Numbered from the stretch's first letter, positions 29,890-42,822 are shown. The stretch: DNA of 64,000 bases from Hesseltinella vesiculosa (GCA_002104935.1 MCGT01000005.1:558001-622000), one strand, 5' to 3'. Notes: generated by a model not told the origin, from the sequence alone. Program-made: numbers and translations.

Positions 29890-32126
29890 TCATGCCTTGC
29901 CTTTCTTGCTGGCATTTTGCTTTTTGTGCGTTTTCTTTTTGCTGGGGGCATCAGAGAATTGGGCATATTTTTCTTGAAGGTGCTGCTGGATTTCCTTGTA
30001 CTTTCGCTTCTTGTTGCGTTGGAAATTCTGGTGTTCCGCTTGTCGTTTTAGTTCAGATCGGAATCTTTACATTTGATAGAGACAAAAAGAAGCGTGAGGA
30101 AATAAGGCGAAGAAAAAAAAAAATAAAGACTTACGGTGCCATGGTGCGGAGACCAATGTACTTGTTCAGCATTTTATCGTCGGCCATGAGGATTTCTTCA
30201 GTTGTGAGGCCATAGTCTTCAGCTTCGGTCTGGGTGTACTTGAAGCGGGTAGGCAGGTCATCACCGATGATGTCTTCATAGTCCAACGAGTAGTATTGAT
30301 CCATCAGTTTCTTGTATTCGGCATCAAGGGATTTCTTGTCTGACGCACTGATCGGTGCTGAGGAGGAGGCGGGCTGCTTTCCGTGTTTCGCCTTTTCATA
30401 CATGTCACCACCAGGGAGGTAATCGGCGTCCATCATGATGTCCTCTTCTTCTTCATCGTCACCATGTTGATCGTATTGGCTGTAGTCAAAGTCGTCATCT
30501 TCAAACACTGGCTTTTCGGTGTCCTGGCCTTCGCCTTCATAGTACTCCTCGTTGAACATATCAGCCATTTGCTCATCGTATTTAGCTGGGTCAAAGTCAG
30601 ATTCCAGATCGAGCTTTTCAAAACCAGGCACTACATTTTTTTTTTTTTAGAAAAGTGTGAGTGAGCCTGATTGCTTCTCTTTTTCGAAGTGGACTATACC
30701 TTTAGTACCAGTGATCTTTTGGATTTCCATGAGACGCTCGTGGATTTCCTTGCGCTTTTCGTTCTTAAGTTGTCGTAGTTCCTGGGTTTTTTGTTCTTTC
30801 TTGGCAGCCTTGCTGGCTTTTTTGCGTTCTCGGTCTTTTTGACGTTTTCGTTCCTTGCGACGAACAGACCCATCCATATCACGAGCATGAGTAATGATGT
30901 TGACGCTTCCACTGCATTAAAAAGTGAATCAGTTAGCGAAGAGGGACCACCCTTTCCTTTGCAGTTGAGCTTACGGTTCTTCGAATCGGAAATTGTATTT
31001 GCTTTCAAATCGGTCGACATCGTCCAGATAAGCTTCGTCTTCATCGCGATCCACATCCACTTCCTGGTGTTCATCCACAATATCATTGTATGTTGGGTTG
31101 CTGGTGCCCTTCTTATCGACCCATCCTCGGTTCAAGACATAGCTACAATAAAAAATGAAACGATGAGACCATCTGTTTGCTTAAAATAACAGAAAGTGTT
31201 TGCTTACTCCATCAAGAATGCATCATCAGCGCTAACATTGGGGTTGCCCTTGAAGTTTTCCCAGTCCTTGAAAGCTTTGGCCGACATGTCATCGTCCTAG
31301 CAAAAAAAAAAAAAAAAAAAAGATAGAAAAGGTGAGCGTCTGTAAGATGTTGTGTCTCGCCTGTTTTCTTGTTTATACCTTCAAGTGCTCAAACAAGAAA
31401 CGTCGGTAGTCTTCTTCTTCAGCTTGCAGTTCAGTTTCTGACTTTTCCCTCTTGACAAGAAGGCCATCGTCGTCTTCTTGTTCTTCTTCGTCGCTGTCGC
31501 CATCGTCAGCTGCCAGCTTGAACGCATTCTTGAGCTGTTCTTGTTCCTGGACATGTGTCAGGCCACGGTCCTGGTCGTCTTCGTTGACATAGCCACCATG
31601 TTCCAATAGCACCTGGCGTTCGTAGTCTTTGAGGGTGACCTTCTTGCCTTTGGCTTTCTCCTGTTCCTTTTTCTTTTCCCAGGACGCACGGGCTTCATCA
31701 AACTGTTTGTCGGTAAAGAAGGTTTTGTTGGAATCATACACGGAAGGATCTTGGCTGCGGATGGCTTGAATGGTTTTGAAGATCTGGGAATCGATCGAGG
31801 CTGTCAGCATGGCGGCAGTGTCGTCTTCGTCTTCGTCAGATTCATCGCTGGATGGCTCCTCTTGATTTTCGGCTTCTTCCTCGTCTGAGCTAGACAACTC
31901 TGCATTTTCTCGAGCCACGTCTGTTATTTTAAAAGGATAGGAGATCGCAAACAAAGCCGTCAGACAACAAAAAGTTTTTTTTTTTTTTTTTTTTAATTTT
32001 AACAATGAATCTTTACTAGATCCTCTTACCTTGCTCATATTCCACCAACAAAGCTGGCTTTTTGTATTCTTCGACACCAGGTTCACGTTCACGGATTTCA
32101 ACCTTGACCTCACTCTTTTTGCCCAT
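29890..32126 (-). CDS. KRI1: KRI1-family ribosome biogenesis factor
   Basis: Nucleolar protein required for 40S assembly through the U3 snoRNP/KRR1 pathway. Seven exons (32126-32030, 31920-31379, 31296-31208, 31142-30975, 30911-30700, 30630-30135, 30064-29890) give 592 residues. The Kri1-type features come in order: an acidic N-terminal third (SSSDEEEAENQEE), TFFTDKQFDEARASWEKKK, LKDYERQVLLEHGG, EEDYRRFLFEHLK, YVLNRGWVD, and ESKYNFRFEEPGSVNIITHA. These are followed by the Arg/Lys tract SVRRKERKRQKDRERKK, DSDFDP-like LESDFDPAKYDEQM with EEYY, and finally PTRFKYTQTEAEDYGLTTEE and a Lys-rich tail. Start and end fit the family. The gene shares a 154-bp divergent promoter with the next gene. Confidence 0.93.
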
Positions 32127-32280
32127 GGTGAATAATAATCAAGCAAGGAAAATGAAAGGAGAAAAGGTTAAAAAAAAAACAATCCCAGATTTTTCTTTCT
32201 TTTCAAATGGCGCCTGGTGCGGTTTGTCGCAACCTCTCTTTTCTCATTTTCATTAACAACCATCCATTTGCCATATACCA
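32127..32280. promoter_or_regulatory. Short divergent promoter
   Basis: Only 154 bp separate the start codons of KRI1 (minus) and the small coiled-coil gene (plus), so the two probably share a bidirectional promoter. No clear TATA box is seen. Confidence 0.45.
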
Positions 32281-33173
32281 ATGCCCCCTCGCTACTTGTC
32301 ATCACAACAATCCACCCAAAGACCTTTGCAAAATGAAATCGCCACCCTGAACAAGCTACTGGGCAATGTAAGTAACTCAACTCTCTCGCCTTTGCTCACT
32401 TTTTTGATTGAACACGTTAGGATATCTTGGAGAATGCATCAAGGATACTGGATCATTTTGCCGTAACTCATTCCAGGTAAGACACAATTGGAAATCTCGT
32501 TAAAGTAATGAGAAAGTGGCTTACTCTGAACATCTCTATTTTTTTTTATACGGACGATGGCAGCAAAGCAGGCATTGAATCGTCAGAACCTCCTCGCTAC
32601 TTGGTTGAACGCCTCTTGGAAAAGTGCGATAGCTTTGACAGTGTCTGTGATCAAATCTATTATATTTTGGTAAGGCAAATGTGAAGTGGAAAGGGGCCGG
32701 CGTCACGTCCTATATTTTTGTTAGCGAGAGAAGGTGTTTGCAATGGTGCTCACCTGTTGAGCATTTAGGAACAATCCAAACACACGCTGGAATTGCAATT
32801 GGTGCAAAACAAGGTTACGACCGAAAAGAAGACACTGGAAGATGCGGAACGCCAGCGACAGCAGCAGCAAGAACACGAAGTGGATCGACAGATCAGTCAC
32901 ATGGTGCATCCTGAAGACGACCTAGCACTAGGCAACAGCAACGGGCTGGGCGACCACATCATTGACCTCGAGGACACGGCGATGGAAATGGATGTGGACG
33001 AGCAACATCACCATAAATTGTCTGCAGAGGTGGACGAAGAAGAATTGGAAGAGCTGCTACAGATTCAAAAAGATCGCTTGGACCGGGTGAAGAAGGTCAT
33101 GGTGCTGGGTTTGGATGCGGCTCAAGTCAACACCGAAAGTGGCAAAGGGAATAAAGACGATCTGTTGTTTTGA
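32281..33173 (+). CDS. Small coiled-coil protein, possible Mediator subunit
   Basis: Four exons (32281-32367, 32421-32476, 32564-32669, 32769-33173) give 217 residues. The N-terminal half is helical: TLNKLLGNDILENASRILDH, then PPRYLVERLLEKCDSFDSVC and DQIYYILEQSKHTLELQL. The Cys-Asp-Gln helix resembles the C-terminal helix of Mediator tail subunit Med29. The second half is Gln/Glu/Asp-rich coiled coil ending LNKDDLLF-like (GNKDDLLF). Similarity to Med29/Med2-type subunits is weak and by eye only, so the function is an inference. The reading frame itself is secure because all phases close. Confidence 0.55.
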
Positions 33174-33216
33174 GAGGCGTATATCCTTTTATTTTTGTAT
33201 CTTAGGCAGGAGAGAA

Positions 33217-35483
33217 TTAATCTACACGGTGGGCAGGCTTGGTAAATTTCTTGACAACTGCAAAAAGAAAAATCAGAGGTTATGGATAAAGAAAAAAAGA
33301 GCGAGGGTGTCCTTACCCCGATCAATGCCATCCAAGCCCTTCTTTAACTCTTCCAATGGAGGGCCAAACGAGAGACGCACGAAGTGGTGACAAGGCGAAT
33401 CAAACAATTCACGACGGTGACTTGGGTTGACATCAAAGAACAAACCGGGAACCTGGAGAAACGACAAAACTATTCGTTAGAGGCTTTGAAACCCTCGGCC
33501 ACATTCCCTCTTTCTCTCCACTGCCCACTTACGACGATGGTTTTTTCCTTGAGACATTCTTCAAAGAAATTCAAGCCAATATTGATGGGGGAAGGCAAGC
33601 ACGACAGATCCAACCACATGTAAAAGGTGGCCTGAGGAGGTTCCTTGATCTTGAAGCCGGTAGCACGGAGACGTTCAACGACATAGTCTCGCTTCTTGCG
33701 GAAGTGGATTTGTAGAGCCTTGGCTTCTTGACGGTGCAATGCAGGATCCAACAAGGGCACAGCAGCCACTTGCAATGGGTGGTTGGCACCACCTTCGGTA
33801 ACTATTCATTCAACGCACAAAAAAAAGGGGGGGTCAGTCTCATACTCTTAGTGTGTTTTGCGAAAAGAGTGAGAGTCCAATCTTACAGGAGCCTGAGCTT
33901 GCCATGGCGGAGATGATATCCTTGGGCGCGACAATCCAGCAGATGCGCCAACCTGGTAACTACAAACCAACGAATTAGGTCATTGCGTCTCTTTCTTTTT
34001 CCTCAGTGCTTACGCGGTAGTTCTTTGTCAAACCATCAATGACAATCACACCGTCCTTGTTCACGTCTGCCATGAAAAAAACGTGAGTCACCATTTCGCT
34101 GATGAGCTGCATGCCCGTCCACATTTTTTTTTTACCTTGTACATAAGAGGTGATACTGACGGTGTCACCTTGCTGCTCTTCACCCTCAGGAGTGTAGATG
34201 TATGAAGAATAAAATTCATCCATCACCAATGTACAATGGCGGTCGCGACCGACCTTGGCTAACTTTTCCAATTCTTCACCAGCAACGACACCGCCGCTAA
34301 ACATCCCAGCAGCAAAACAAAAGAGTGAGCATAAGCGCACGGTTCAAGCTATTTCACATGAAGGGTTTGTGTACCTGGGGTTACGAGGGTTGGAGGAGAC
34401 AATCATGGAAAGACCTGAAAAAGCAAGGCAGGGTGAGATGACAGGGGCTCTTTCTCTATCGGCTCAAATAAATACCTCGTCCTCTGATTTCTCTTTCCAC
34501 CATATCAGGGTCGATGTGATAGTTGGAGTCTTCATCTAGAGGCGTAGGGATAGGCACAAAACGCTTGAAAATCGACAGCATTTGTTCATAGGCAGTGTAC
34601 TACCAAAAAAAGAAAAAGGGATGAGCACCCCCAAACGTCATGAATTTAGGATGGCACAACTGACCTCGGGTAAAAAGTAACCCACTTGAATGTTGGCAAT
34701 GGCAGACGCAACGCGGGTCAAACCAGCACGACCACCAGGAACAACACACACCTGATGAAAAGAAGAGAGCCTGAGTATGCACCATTCATTCTCCGCGCGT
34801 GGTTGGAAATTACGTTTTCAAAGGTGTACTTGGATTCCTTGTCCTTGCGGTACAATTCATTGTAGAGGTTGGCAATTTTTTCGCGCAATGGCTTGATACC
34901 TGTTGTGGGAGCGTATTCCAAGGTGTCCAATGGCAAATCGATTTGTGTAGGCTTGTCCAAACAACCGTCAATATGACCCACTAAGTTTATGTATCACGAA
35001 TGTGAGTTTTTTTTTTTTTTTTTTTTTTTTCTGGCGGGGTCATCGTCTATCGAAAAATCATGTTACCTTCTGGTGCACCTTGACCAAAGTTGGCTGGTCA
35101 TAAAAAAAAAAAGCTAATTTGAGACATTTTTTGTTTGTTGAGCAAGACCTCCGCTATTACCCCAAGCAGGATCGCCATACGAATAGCCCAATTTGTTAGC
35201 ACGGTCCATGACATAAATCACGCCGGTGGAGGCTGGGTGCTCAATACCATGGGCTCGGTCAGTGGGGGCCTTGTCAACAGCATTTCCCACTGAGCTTCGA
35301 AAAGCCTGATGCGCGGCCGAGTCTTTTTCGCTAAAAAGAAAAACCTGGATTTTAGCATGGGTCTCTCTTTTTTTTTCAAACTGTGCAAGCTTACGTTCGA
35401 ATTTGCTCAACGACACGTTGAGCAATGTCATATAAATGATGTTTTGGTGTACCGGGACGAGAAGTAGGGGTAGAGTCGGGCAT
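33217..35483 (-). CDS. PLP-dependent aminotransferase, class I/II
   Basis: Thirteen exons (35483-35395, 35330-35149, 35093-35067, 34980-34814, 34751-34665, 34599-34476, 34414-34375, 34296-34136, 34066-34014, 33959-33887, 33801-33533, 33452-33317, 33257-33217) close to 482 residues. This is a fold type I aminotransferase. Substrate-side motifs are GQGAPEG near the start and YAPTTGIKPLREKIANLYN. Cofactor-side motifs are VVPGGRAGLTRV, SSNPRNPSGG (Asn contacting PLP), VMDEFYSSYIY (Asp to the pyridine N) and the Schiff-base lysine in GLTKNYRLPGWR. The FVRLSFG arginine binds the carboxylate. No targeting peptide is seen, so it is probably cytosolic. The amino-acid substrate cannot be told from sequence. 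One exon is only 27 nt. Confidence 0.88.
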
Positions 35484-36664
35484 GGCTAAACCAGATATGA
35501 GATAAAGAATGGGTTGGAAAAAAATAAAAAAAAAAAAAGAAGAAGAAAAAGGTCGTGGGCAATTTTCCATATTAGAAAAATTAATGGTCTTGCGCCGATT
35601 CATCCAGGCTTGGCAAATGACACTAAGCTCACTAAGTCCACGCAGAAAAAAAGAGCAGAATTCCAATTTATGACCAAATACGCAGAGGCAAAGGGTAAGA
35701 CGTGCCACAGACAGGGAATAAGCACATTTTGCGCCAACAGATGATCAAAGACATTGCACAGCACATGTATCTAGAAGATTTTGGAGAACGTCTTGGGAGG
35801 TATAAGGCGCTCAATTTCGGCGGGGGAGTGTCCTTCGATGTGAGTTCAGGTGCACATGCCATAGACAGAGAGCCACCTTTCTCACATTTTATCTATCTCT
35901 GAAGGGTTTTTTTTTATTGGGGAGGGTGTGATTGGAGCACATCCTCACCAGCATTGGCAATGGCTTGATCCTCCGCAACACGGGTGGACTCTTTCTATAT
36001 TGTGTCAACACAAGGAAAGAAGTGAGGGCATGGTCACCAACTCTATTTTACTCTGCTTATGGCGTTGCTGCTTTTTCTTGACAGGATCAACCCCTTTTAG
36101 TATTGCTGGCACCGTGATTGGCGCCGGTTATTCAGCTGTTTCCAAAGACGTTTGTCATTGCTCGTCGCTTCTTTGATCACCTCCATTCCTTGTCTTCTTC
36201 CCTCGTCCCAAGTTTTTACGAACGCATGCTACGTTTTTAGATAGAGCAAGATTAGAAAAGCTTGTCGTAATGTCTCGGGAAAACATTGTTCGGTTAGGGT
36301 ATTGGAAAGGAACCATCTGATTGAACGCGGCTTTTGGTTTTACCCAAAGTGCACAGGGAAGTCATCCAAAAAAGGGAAAAAATTCCGACAGTCGAAGGAT
36401 GAGGACGGGTGTGCTACAGTATTACACACTTTCCCTTGCGGCTGCCCGGATAACCAAGATTATCGACGCCCTCCAAGCTGAAACTGCACTTGCCCTGATA
36501 GGCTAGAATAACCTTCCCCCCTTCCGTCCTCGACCAAAGTTTACCGCCTCTTTTGGCCTATCCTCTAGCCCCGCCACGATAGGTTACAAATAAAATTTTT
36601 AGTTTCTTCAAAAAAAAATCATTACACACTTTGATAAATGTTCAGAAGTACAACAGGAATATGT
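35484..36664. other. Intergenic, no gene seen
   Basis: About 1.2 kb upstream of the aminotransferase. A plus-strand frame at 35741-35902 and its reverse complement look mildly protein-like but carry stops and no splice partners, so I do not call them. Otherwise there are only A/T runs. Confidence 0.45.
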
Positions 36665-37217
36665 TCAAGAGGCAGACTTGGTATGCTTGCGCTTAAAAAA
36701 GGACCTGAACGTTGCTGCTACCGGCCCAATCCATTTCTCGGCCACAAAGGGGGTCATGGCCACAGAGACACCAATCCGCAATGGCAACATTGCCTAAAAG
36801 AAAAAAAAATAAGATGTGAATTGATAAGCATTGACAAAAAAGAGATAGAGATCTTACTTTGACAATGGCATAGGTGACAGCCAAGTGAACCATGGTCTGA
36901 TCGTCTTGAGCGAGAGGCTCATAACCATAGCGGCCTCGGACCTTGTTGATGATCTTATTGCCTTCAGTCAATGCTTGTTCAGGCACAGGCACCTTGATGT
37001 CGGACCAAGATAATGCATAGTAGATAAAGGGGAAAGGGGCAATGGCTGTGAGCTCATGAAGAATAGCAAAGGATGTGATGTACGAGGCAGGCTTGTCTTT
37101 AAACTGGTGGACATATTTTTTCCAGCCTCGAGTGGCCGTTGTTGATGTTGTCAATGATCGATGCTGCCATGCGCGTTGCTGAGTAGAAAGATGGCCGAGA
37201 CGTCGTAACAAGATCAT
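36665..37217 (-). CDS. DUF1279 / FAM210-like mitochondrial protein
   Basis: Two exons, 37217-36858 and 36793-36665, give 162 residues. An Arg/Ser/Thr-rich start (MILLRRLGHLSTQQR) looks like a mitochondrial presequence. The core YVHQFKDKPASYITSFAILH, ELTAIAPFPFIYYAL and later LPLRIGVSVAMTPFVAEKWI form two hydrophobic helices of the DUF1279 domain found in FAM210A/B. The C-terminus is basic (RSFFKRKHTKS). In animals these proteins act in mitochondrial translation and metabolism; in fungi the role is not settled. A longer upstream frame from 37442 is rejected because it reads through low-complexity promoter sequence. Confidence 0.85.
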
Positions 37218-38142
37218 AATGGAACCACTGCCCTTGATGGATGCAGGGCACAGGCTGAAACGAAAAAAAATGAGGAGGAACGTGGCTCGGCGGAGCAGTG
37301 AGCAGTGTCGCCCTGGCACTGCAATTTTTTTTTTCGCTTGATCACCTGACACGACGAGGTTGTCCTGTTTACAAGCTTCGCCATTTTTTTTTGACAAGAA
37401 GTAGTTTAACGATTCCAACAAAACGGTGGGATGAGCCGACATTCCGGGACCGAGGATTCTGTAAATTAGGAAACGGGCAGGCCTGGTGGCATTGGGGAGC
37501 GTTCATTGGCTGTGGCATCAATCAGGCGAACAATTGAGCCAACGCATGCATGTCATGCAAAAAAAACAGGTGCTTTTTTGGAATGCATTCATGCAAGATA
37601 AAAAAAAAGGGGGGGGAATGTAGTCTCAGTCAGGAATCCTTCTGGCTGTGCGGACTGGCCAAAAAAATGGCAATATGACACGTTCAAGACGACTTTGCAC
37701 CTCCTTGTTCCTGTCAAACTAGACATCCATTGGAAAACTCATGGGTGCAATTTAAAGTTACTGGAGGCCAGCCCCTGTGCAACCATCAAAGTTGTCAGTT
37801 TTTTTTTAGCCAGTAAAAAAAAATCTCGGCCACACCCCAATGTAACCGTGTGGTCAGCCATGCCTGCTCGGCAATGGACTGGAAAACTAAAAACTTGATT
37901 GCAACTTTATTTGAAAAAAAAAAAAAGAGCAACGAACACTTTTCAACAAGGCAAATCGTGTAAAGTTTCAAAAAAAAAGGGCATCATAATAAAAAAAAAA
38001 GAAGAGGCGAAATGACAATGACGATGAAAAGAGAAAAAAAAGGGAGGCGGAAAGAGAATGCTCGTAAATAAGGAGCATGTGGTCAGAAGGAGCGTAATAA
38101 TAAACATTTCAAGGGGAGGGAGGTGGGAAAAAGAGAGAGAGA
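37218..38142. other. Intergenic, no gene seen
   Basis: About 925 bp between two minus-strand genes. Contains a G-run at 37611-37617 and several A-runs (37912-37926, 37971-38000). No supportable feature. Confidence 0.5.
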
Positions 38143-39329
38143 TCATGATGATTTGGAATTATGCAGAGGATTTGAATGAATCTTTGCATGGCGTCGTAAA
38201 TTGCTAACCACGGAAAAATGACGACCACACCCTTCAACAGGACACTTGAATGGTTTCTAGAGAAAAAAATGAGTCAGCACAATGAGGGATTTTTTTTGGA
38301 TTTTTTTTCAGAAGAATCTTACTTCACCGGTATGACTATAAATATGGGTATTCAAAGAACTAGGCCTTGTGAATTTCTTGGTACACAAGTGACATTCATA
38401 TTTCTTGGGGGTGGAACCATTGGAGACAGGGATCTTGGTGGGGAAGCTGGAGATCATGTTGGAAGGAGAGGGAGGGACGGAGGAGGAGCCGCCATAGGAG
38501 CGGAAATGGCTATGGCGACCGACAAAGGTGGTGGTCAGGGTGCCAGAAGGCTCATGGAGGCGTTGTTTGGTCAAAGCCGGTGAGGAAGAGTGGGCTCGTT
38601 TTCGCTTTTTGCACACGGCTTCGGAGGAGGGCGAGGAGAAGGCAGGGGTAACAGGAGCGGTGAAATCATAAGATTTACGTTTCTTGCCTCTGGGTGAACA
38701 CGTCCTTGACTCGGCTACAGAAAAGATGAAAAGGTCAGCGATTTGTTGAAGAGGCTGAGGCTTTTACCAGTGACAGGTGTGTAGGTGAGGTTGGGGGAAG
38801 ACACGTTGGAGTCAAGATAGGAAGGGTAGGTGGTGGAATAAAAATCGGCGGAGGGTTGTGTTGATAGCACAGAGGAGGAGGTGGGATAATACACGGGTGG
38901 GGTTGAAGGAACGGAGAATTGAAAATCGAAATCAGAAGGAAAAGCGGTGGCTACCATGAGGTCGGTGGCAAAAGCCCAAGGGTCGTCCATGGTAGGTGAG
39001 GAGGAAATCACGGAATTGGGTGAAGGCACGTAATCAAGTGTTGCAGGAGGGAGAGCAGGACCAGGAGGAGGGGCTGGCGCGTAACAGCCGGAGAGTGTTT
39101 GGGAGCTGGTGATAATAGGAGGATCGATCATGGTGGGCGAGGTGTGAGGGTAGGCGATGGGTGGTGAGGAGGTGAGATGTTTGGGAGAAGTCGGGAGCGG
39201 TGCAGGCACCATCACCGTATTGAAAGGAGGACGAAAAGTAAGACGAGACCGGCCCAATCCAGAAGCAAATGCAGGTGGAGTAAAGTTCATATCAACACCA
39301 GAATAAACCGAGAGCATTTGGATACACAC
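38143..39329 (-). CDS. Two-finger C2H2 zinc finger transcription factor
   Basis: Three exons, 39329-38768, 38714-38323 and 38256-38143, give 355 residues. About 290 residues of Pro/Ser/Thr-rich, probably activating sequence precede a basic patch (SPRGKKRKSYD, KKRKRAHS). Two tandem C2H2 fingers close the protein: YECHLCTKKFTRPSSLNTH and FKCPVEGCGRHFSVVSNLRR, joined by a canonical HTGEKP linker that an intron splits. The arrangement (terminal pair of fingers, second with four residues between cysteines) is common in fungal stress and development regulators. The target is unknown. The Met at 39329 is the first in frame; a start at Met 5 or Met 14 is possible. Confidence 0.85.
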
Positions 39330-40726
39330 GTAAAATAAAAGGATACAACAAAAAGTGACTATGTAGGAGGATCAAAAAGGATGGGAAGCTTATTTTCTTA
39401 TCAAGACAAAAAAATAAGTGACGACTAATGCAAAATAAAGTTTTCTAGCAAGCCAGAAGAACAGTAAAGAGTGGGAGAGCTATGTATAAGAGGGGAAGGT
39501 GAAAGGGTATTCAATGAAACAGCACGCCGTTTCGTTGAGAAGAGATGTGAATGAGGGAAGTAAAAAAAAAAAAAAAATACAAAGAATCAAAAACTAGACG
39601 GGATCTTGCAAAGATCGACCTGCTCCAAGCCTTGTTATTTTGTGATGGGGGAAGGGAAAAGGAAAGAAGAGAGAGAGGAAAAAAAGGGAGGGAAGCGTGA
39701 AAAAAAAAAGAGGTGACAAAGAAGAGAAAGAATAAAAAAAATACTGGACGTGGCCCCTTTTTTTATGGACCCGTGGGTGAGGGAGTGAAAAAAATACACT
39801 TTCTATTTGTCAAATGATTGAGCCCCACCGCGCGCAACCATTTCAAAAAGTAAGGGGGTAGTTACTGTTTGTGTCACGTAAAATCGTTCATAAACTTTAA
39901 TTTCTTCATGTGTCGTCCATTTAGACAAAAGGCCACCCAAAGCATGCATTGGCAAAATCCATGGCACTAAAAACAGCCGTGCTCTTCCTTTGTAGGCAAC
40001 TCCCAAGAAATTACCTCAATTTCGTTGTCTTCCAGACAAAAGCGAGATTTTCTATCGATAGCCCTTGGCGTTGCCTTGCCAACGGCCCTTTTTAATTCAA
40101 ATCAATTAATGTTTCATTTCCGGGATCAATCAAAATACAGTTTTCCTTGATCTTTTTTTTTAGTTCCTGCCAAGGAAAAAACAACAATAAATGTGATAAA
40201 GAAATCAAGAGACCGGGAGTGGTGATTTTTAAAATAAGCGATATTGGTGACCTTTTCATTTGACGTGTGATTTCATGGGGTGGAGCAGATGGAGAGGGCA
40301 ACAGGATGAACAGGTTGAAAGCGTTTGTTTGGGCAGGATGCACGTGCACGTTACCCAAAATCAGCGGTGATTGGATTATTTTTGGACGATTGGTTTGCAT
40401 TGATCTGTAGCTCATTAGACGATGACACCAAAATGGACAGCGGGCAATTGTCGTTCTTCTCTTCCAAGGGAGTGCCGTTCATTAGAATCGGCCAGTTTTC
40501 AATGAAAGGAAACGCTGCAAAAACAATGAGAATTCCGTTTGGAAGCGCGCGCCCACGGAGTTTTTTTTTTTTTTTTTTTTTTTTGTGTGGGATTTTTTGC
40601 AGGGCATGCTTTTTTTTTATTATTTTTTGGGACACACCCCTTTTTCCCTTTTTCTTCTTTTTCTTTTTTCCTTTACATGTGTCATTGATTGTTTGTCTTA
40701 TATACCCCCCCTCTGCTCTTGTCGCC
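39330..40726. other. Divergent intergenic region, C2H2 factor / Zds protein
   Basis: About 1.4 kb without a supportable gene. It has long A-runs at 39561-39575, a T24 run near 40561-40584, and a TATATA box at 40700-40705 shortly before the Zds start codon. The length fits a regulated divergent promoter. Confidence 0.5.
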
Positions 40727-42822
40727 ATGCTTGCATCGTCATCCACTTCCAACGAAGTCATGCACCCGTCCATATCCCTCGATACTGGGCTGTCAAGAGC
40801 TCTCGACGCTGATCAATCCCTCACAGAAATCATCAGCATTACCACTTCCAATCCTTCTCATTTGTTTTGGTAATGACAACCTTTGGCTCTTCACTGTGCA
40901 TGGTCACACCATGTCACACCTTACAAAGCTGAACTCTTTTTTATTTTTGATATAGGGTGCCTGCCTCACAGCATCCGGAAATTGCCCCAGCCGAGTATGA
41001 AAAGCATGTTCAAGCCATACGCTCCAATAGCTTCAACAATGGCAAAGTGAAAAGACGCCGATCTGTCCTGTCACAGTCATTCACGGCACAGGATACCATC
41101 GAACCCACCGCCCAGCTGCAGTCTTTGCCTGATCTCGACCAAGCCCGCCAGCGTGCCTTGGCAGCCCTTGAAATCCCCTCGGACATACTTCACCGCATGG
41201 CCACGTCGTCTTCCTCTCTCCACGCTGTCGATCCTCAAGCACGAAAGAAGCAGTTACGCCGTAGCATGAGTCTGCAATTACCTGGTGATAACAGTAAGGA
41301 GGATCCACATGGAAATAAAAAAAAAAAAAAAAAACTCATCCATTGCAGGGCACGGAGGAAAAAAGACACTCACTCCTATTTTTTTATAGCCAATGTGGAC
41401 ATTCCGGATTTTTTAGTCTTTGATCGTCACTCGACCACCCTGGACCAATCGCCTATCCTCGCTTCGCATCCACACCGACCCTTGTCGAGAAGAGGGGCTA
41501 GAACAAAATTCCAACGAGGACCCTCCCTGGCCCCTGCTGAAGCCTCTTCTTCCGATCGATTACCAGAACCTACGCTGTTGACGGGCGACCATGCCTTGGA
41601 TTTCTTTGCCTCATCCGACTCCATCCCATCACCTTTACTTGATATTCAGCCACCTCCATCTCCACCCTCTTCACCGCCTCTCACCGACAATAATAGCAAC
41701 AGCCAACAGGCAGCCCTACCCTCAGACATCACCCCCTCGCCGTCGTCATCATCACCCACGTCATCCTCTTCACCCCCCACCTCCAAGACATCAAAACAAG
41801 CCATTTTCGAGCAACAGCAAGCAACCGTTGCCCGTCATCGCATCTCTCCTCCGCCTGCTCCATTCTCTTCTAATTCTACTCCAAAGCCAGTCATGGAGCT
41901 TTCCAAATCCGCCTCCACTCGGTCCAAATCGTCTTGGTCTTGGTCCTCCTTTTGGTCCGACGAGAAAAAATCGCTGTCGAGCAAACCAGCACCAGCACCA
42001 GCACCAGCGATCGATGAGCATGAACCCGACGCCACGCTGCCCTCCTCCACCAAGCAGCGGTTTGGGCTGTCTTCCTTTTTTTCTCGGAAGTCTTCCACTG
42101 CGCAACAAAAACACGTCCCCGATGAAGTCGCGGTGCCCAAGGACTTTGAACTCAACCCTCGTCTGTATCATCAAAACCGCCTTCCAATTCACATGGAGCG
42201 CGCCATCTACCGCCTGTCTCACATGAAGCTAGCCAACCCTCGCCGCCCACTGCATGAACAGGTTATCATTTCCAACTTTATGTTCTGGTACCTGGGCATT
42301 ATCAGCCAGCAGCAGCAGCAACATTCACCCCCCTCCTCACGCGGAACCCCATCTCCACCACGCCATCATCGGCCAAACCAGCGTTCGTCATCTCCTCGTC
42401 AACATCGCCAGCCCATGAAGCCTCGATCGCCGGAACAGATTGCTGCCGCCTCCCGTAACAAGAAGAAACAGGTGGCTCCAGCTCCACCCAACCAGGCCGC
42501 AGGCTCCCCCTGGCACAAGCAGGAGCGTACTGGCTTTGTGATCCCTGACAACTACTTGCGACCCAAGGAACCAGCTTCCCATCCCGCCCCACTCTCCTCC
42601 CTTCCACCTTCTCATTCTCCTTTACCCAATGGCCCCCACCGACAGAAATACACAAAGACCTATGCCCGTCAACAGCTCAGCTCGGATGAAGAGGAGGACG
42701 ACCCTGATGAGCCTGATGAAGATGAAGACGACGACGACGTACCTGGCCTGAATGATGAGCACCCTACTCCACCCAAACAAGATACCTCCATGTACAATCA
42801 AAAAAAGCTAGCCATTCCCTAG
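40727..42822 (+). CDS. Zds1/2-type protein with Zds C-terminal domain
   Basis: Three exons, 40727-40869, 40956-41293 and 41390-42822, give 637 residues. Most is Ser/Pro-rich and disordered, with KRRR patches and a Trp-rich WSWSSFWSDEKK segment. Residues about 420-465 hold the conserved Zds_C motif: RLPIHMERAIYRLSHMKLAN, then PRRPLHEQVIISNFMFWYLG. In yeast this domain binds PP2A-Cdc55 and regulates mitotic exit and polarity. The C-terminus is highly acidic (SSDEEEDDPDEPDEDEDDDD). The last intron ends in a T7 run before ATAG. A TATATA box about 25 bp upstream of the ATG suggests a short leader. Confidence 0.87.

Noticed and set aside
35702..35902. Plus-strand frame starting MPQTGNKHILRQQ and a protein-like reverse frame (EGHSPAEIERLIPPK)
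   Set aside because: Short, with a stop in the reverse frame and no splice-compatible partners. Could be a gene relic but not supportable.
36693..37442. Long minus-strand frame of 249 codons over the FAM210-like gene
   Set aside because: Its first 75 codons are low-complexity promoter sequence and it reads into the intron; the spliced 162-residue model matches the family.
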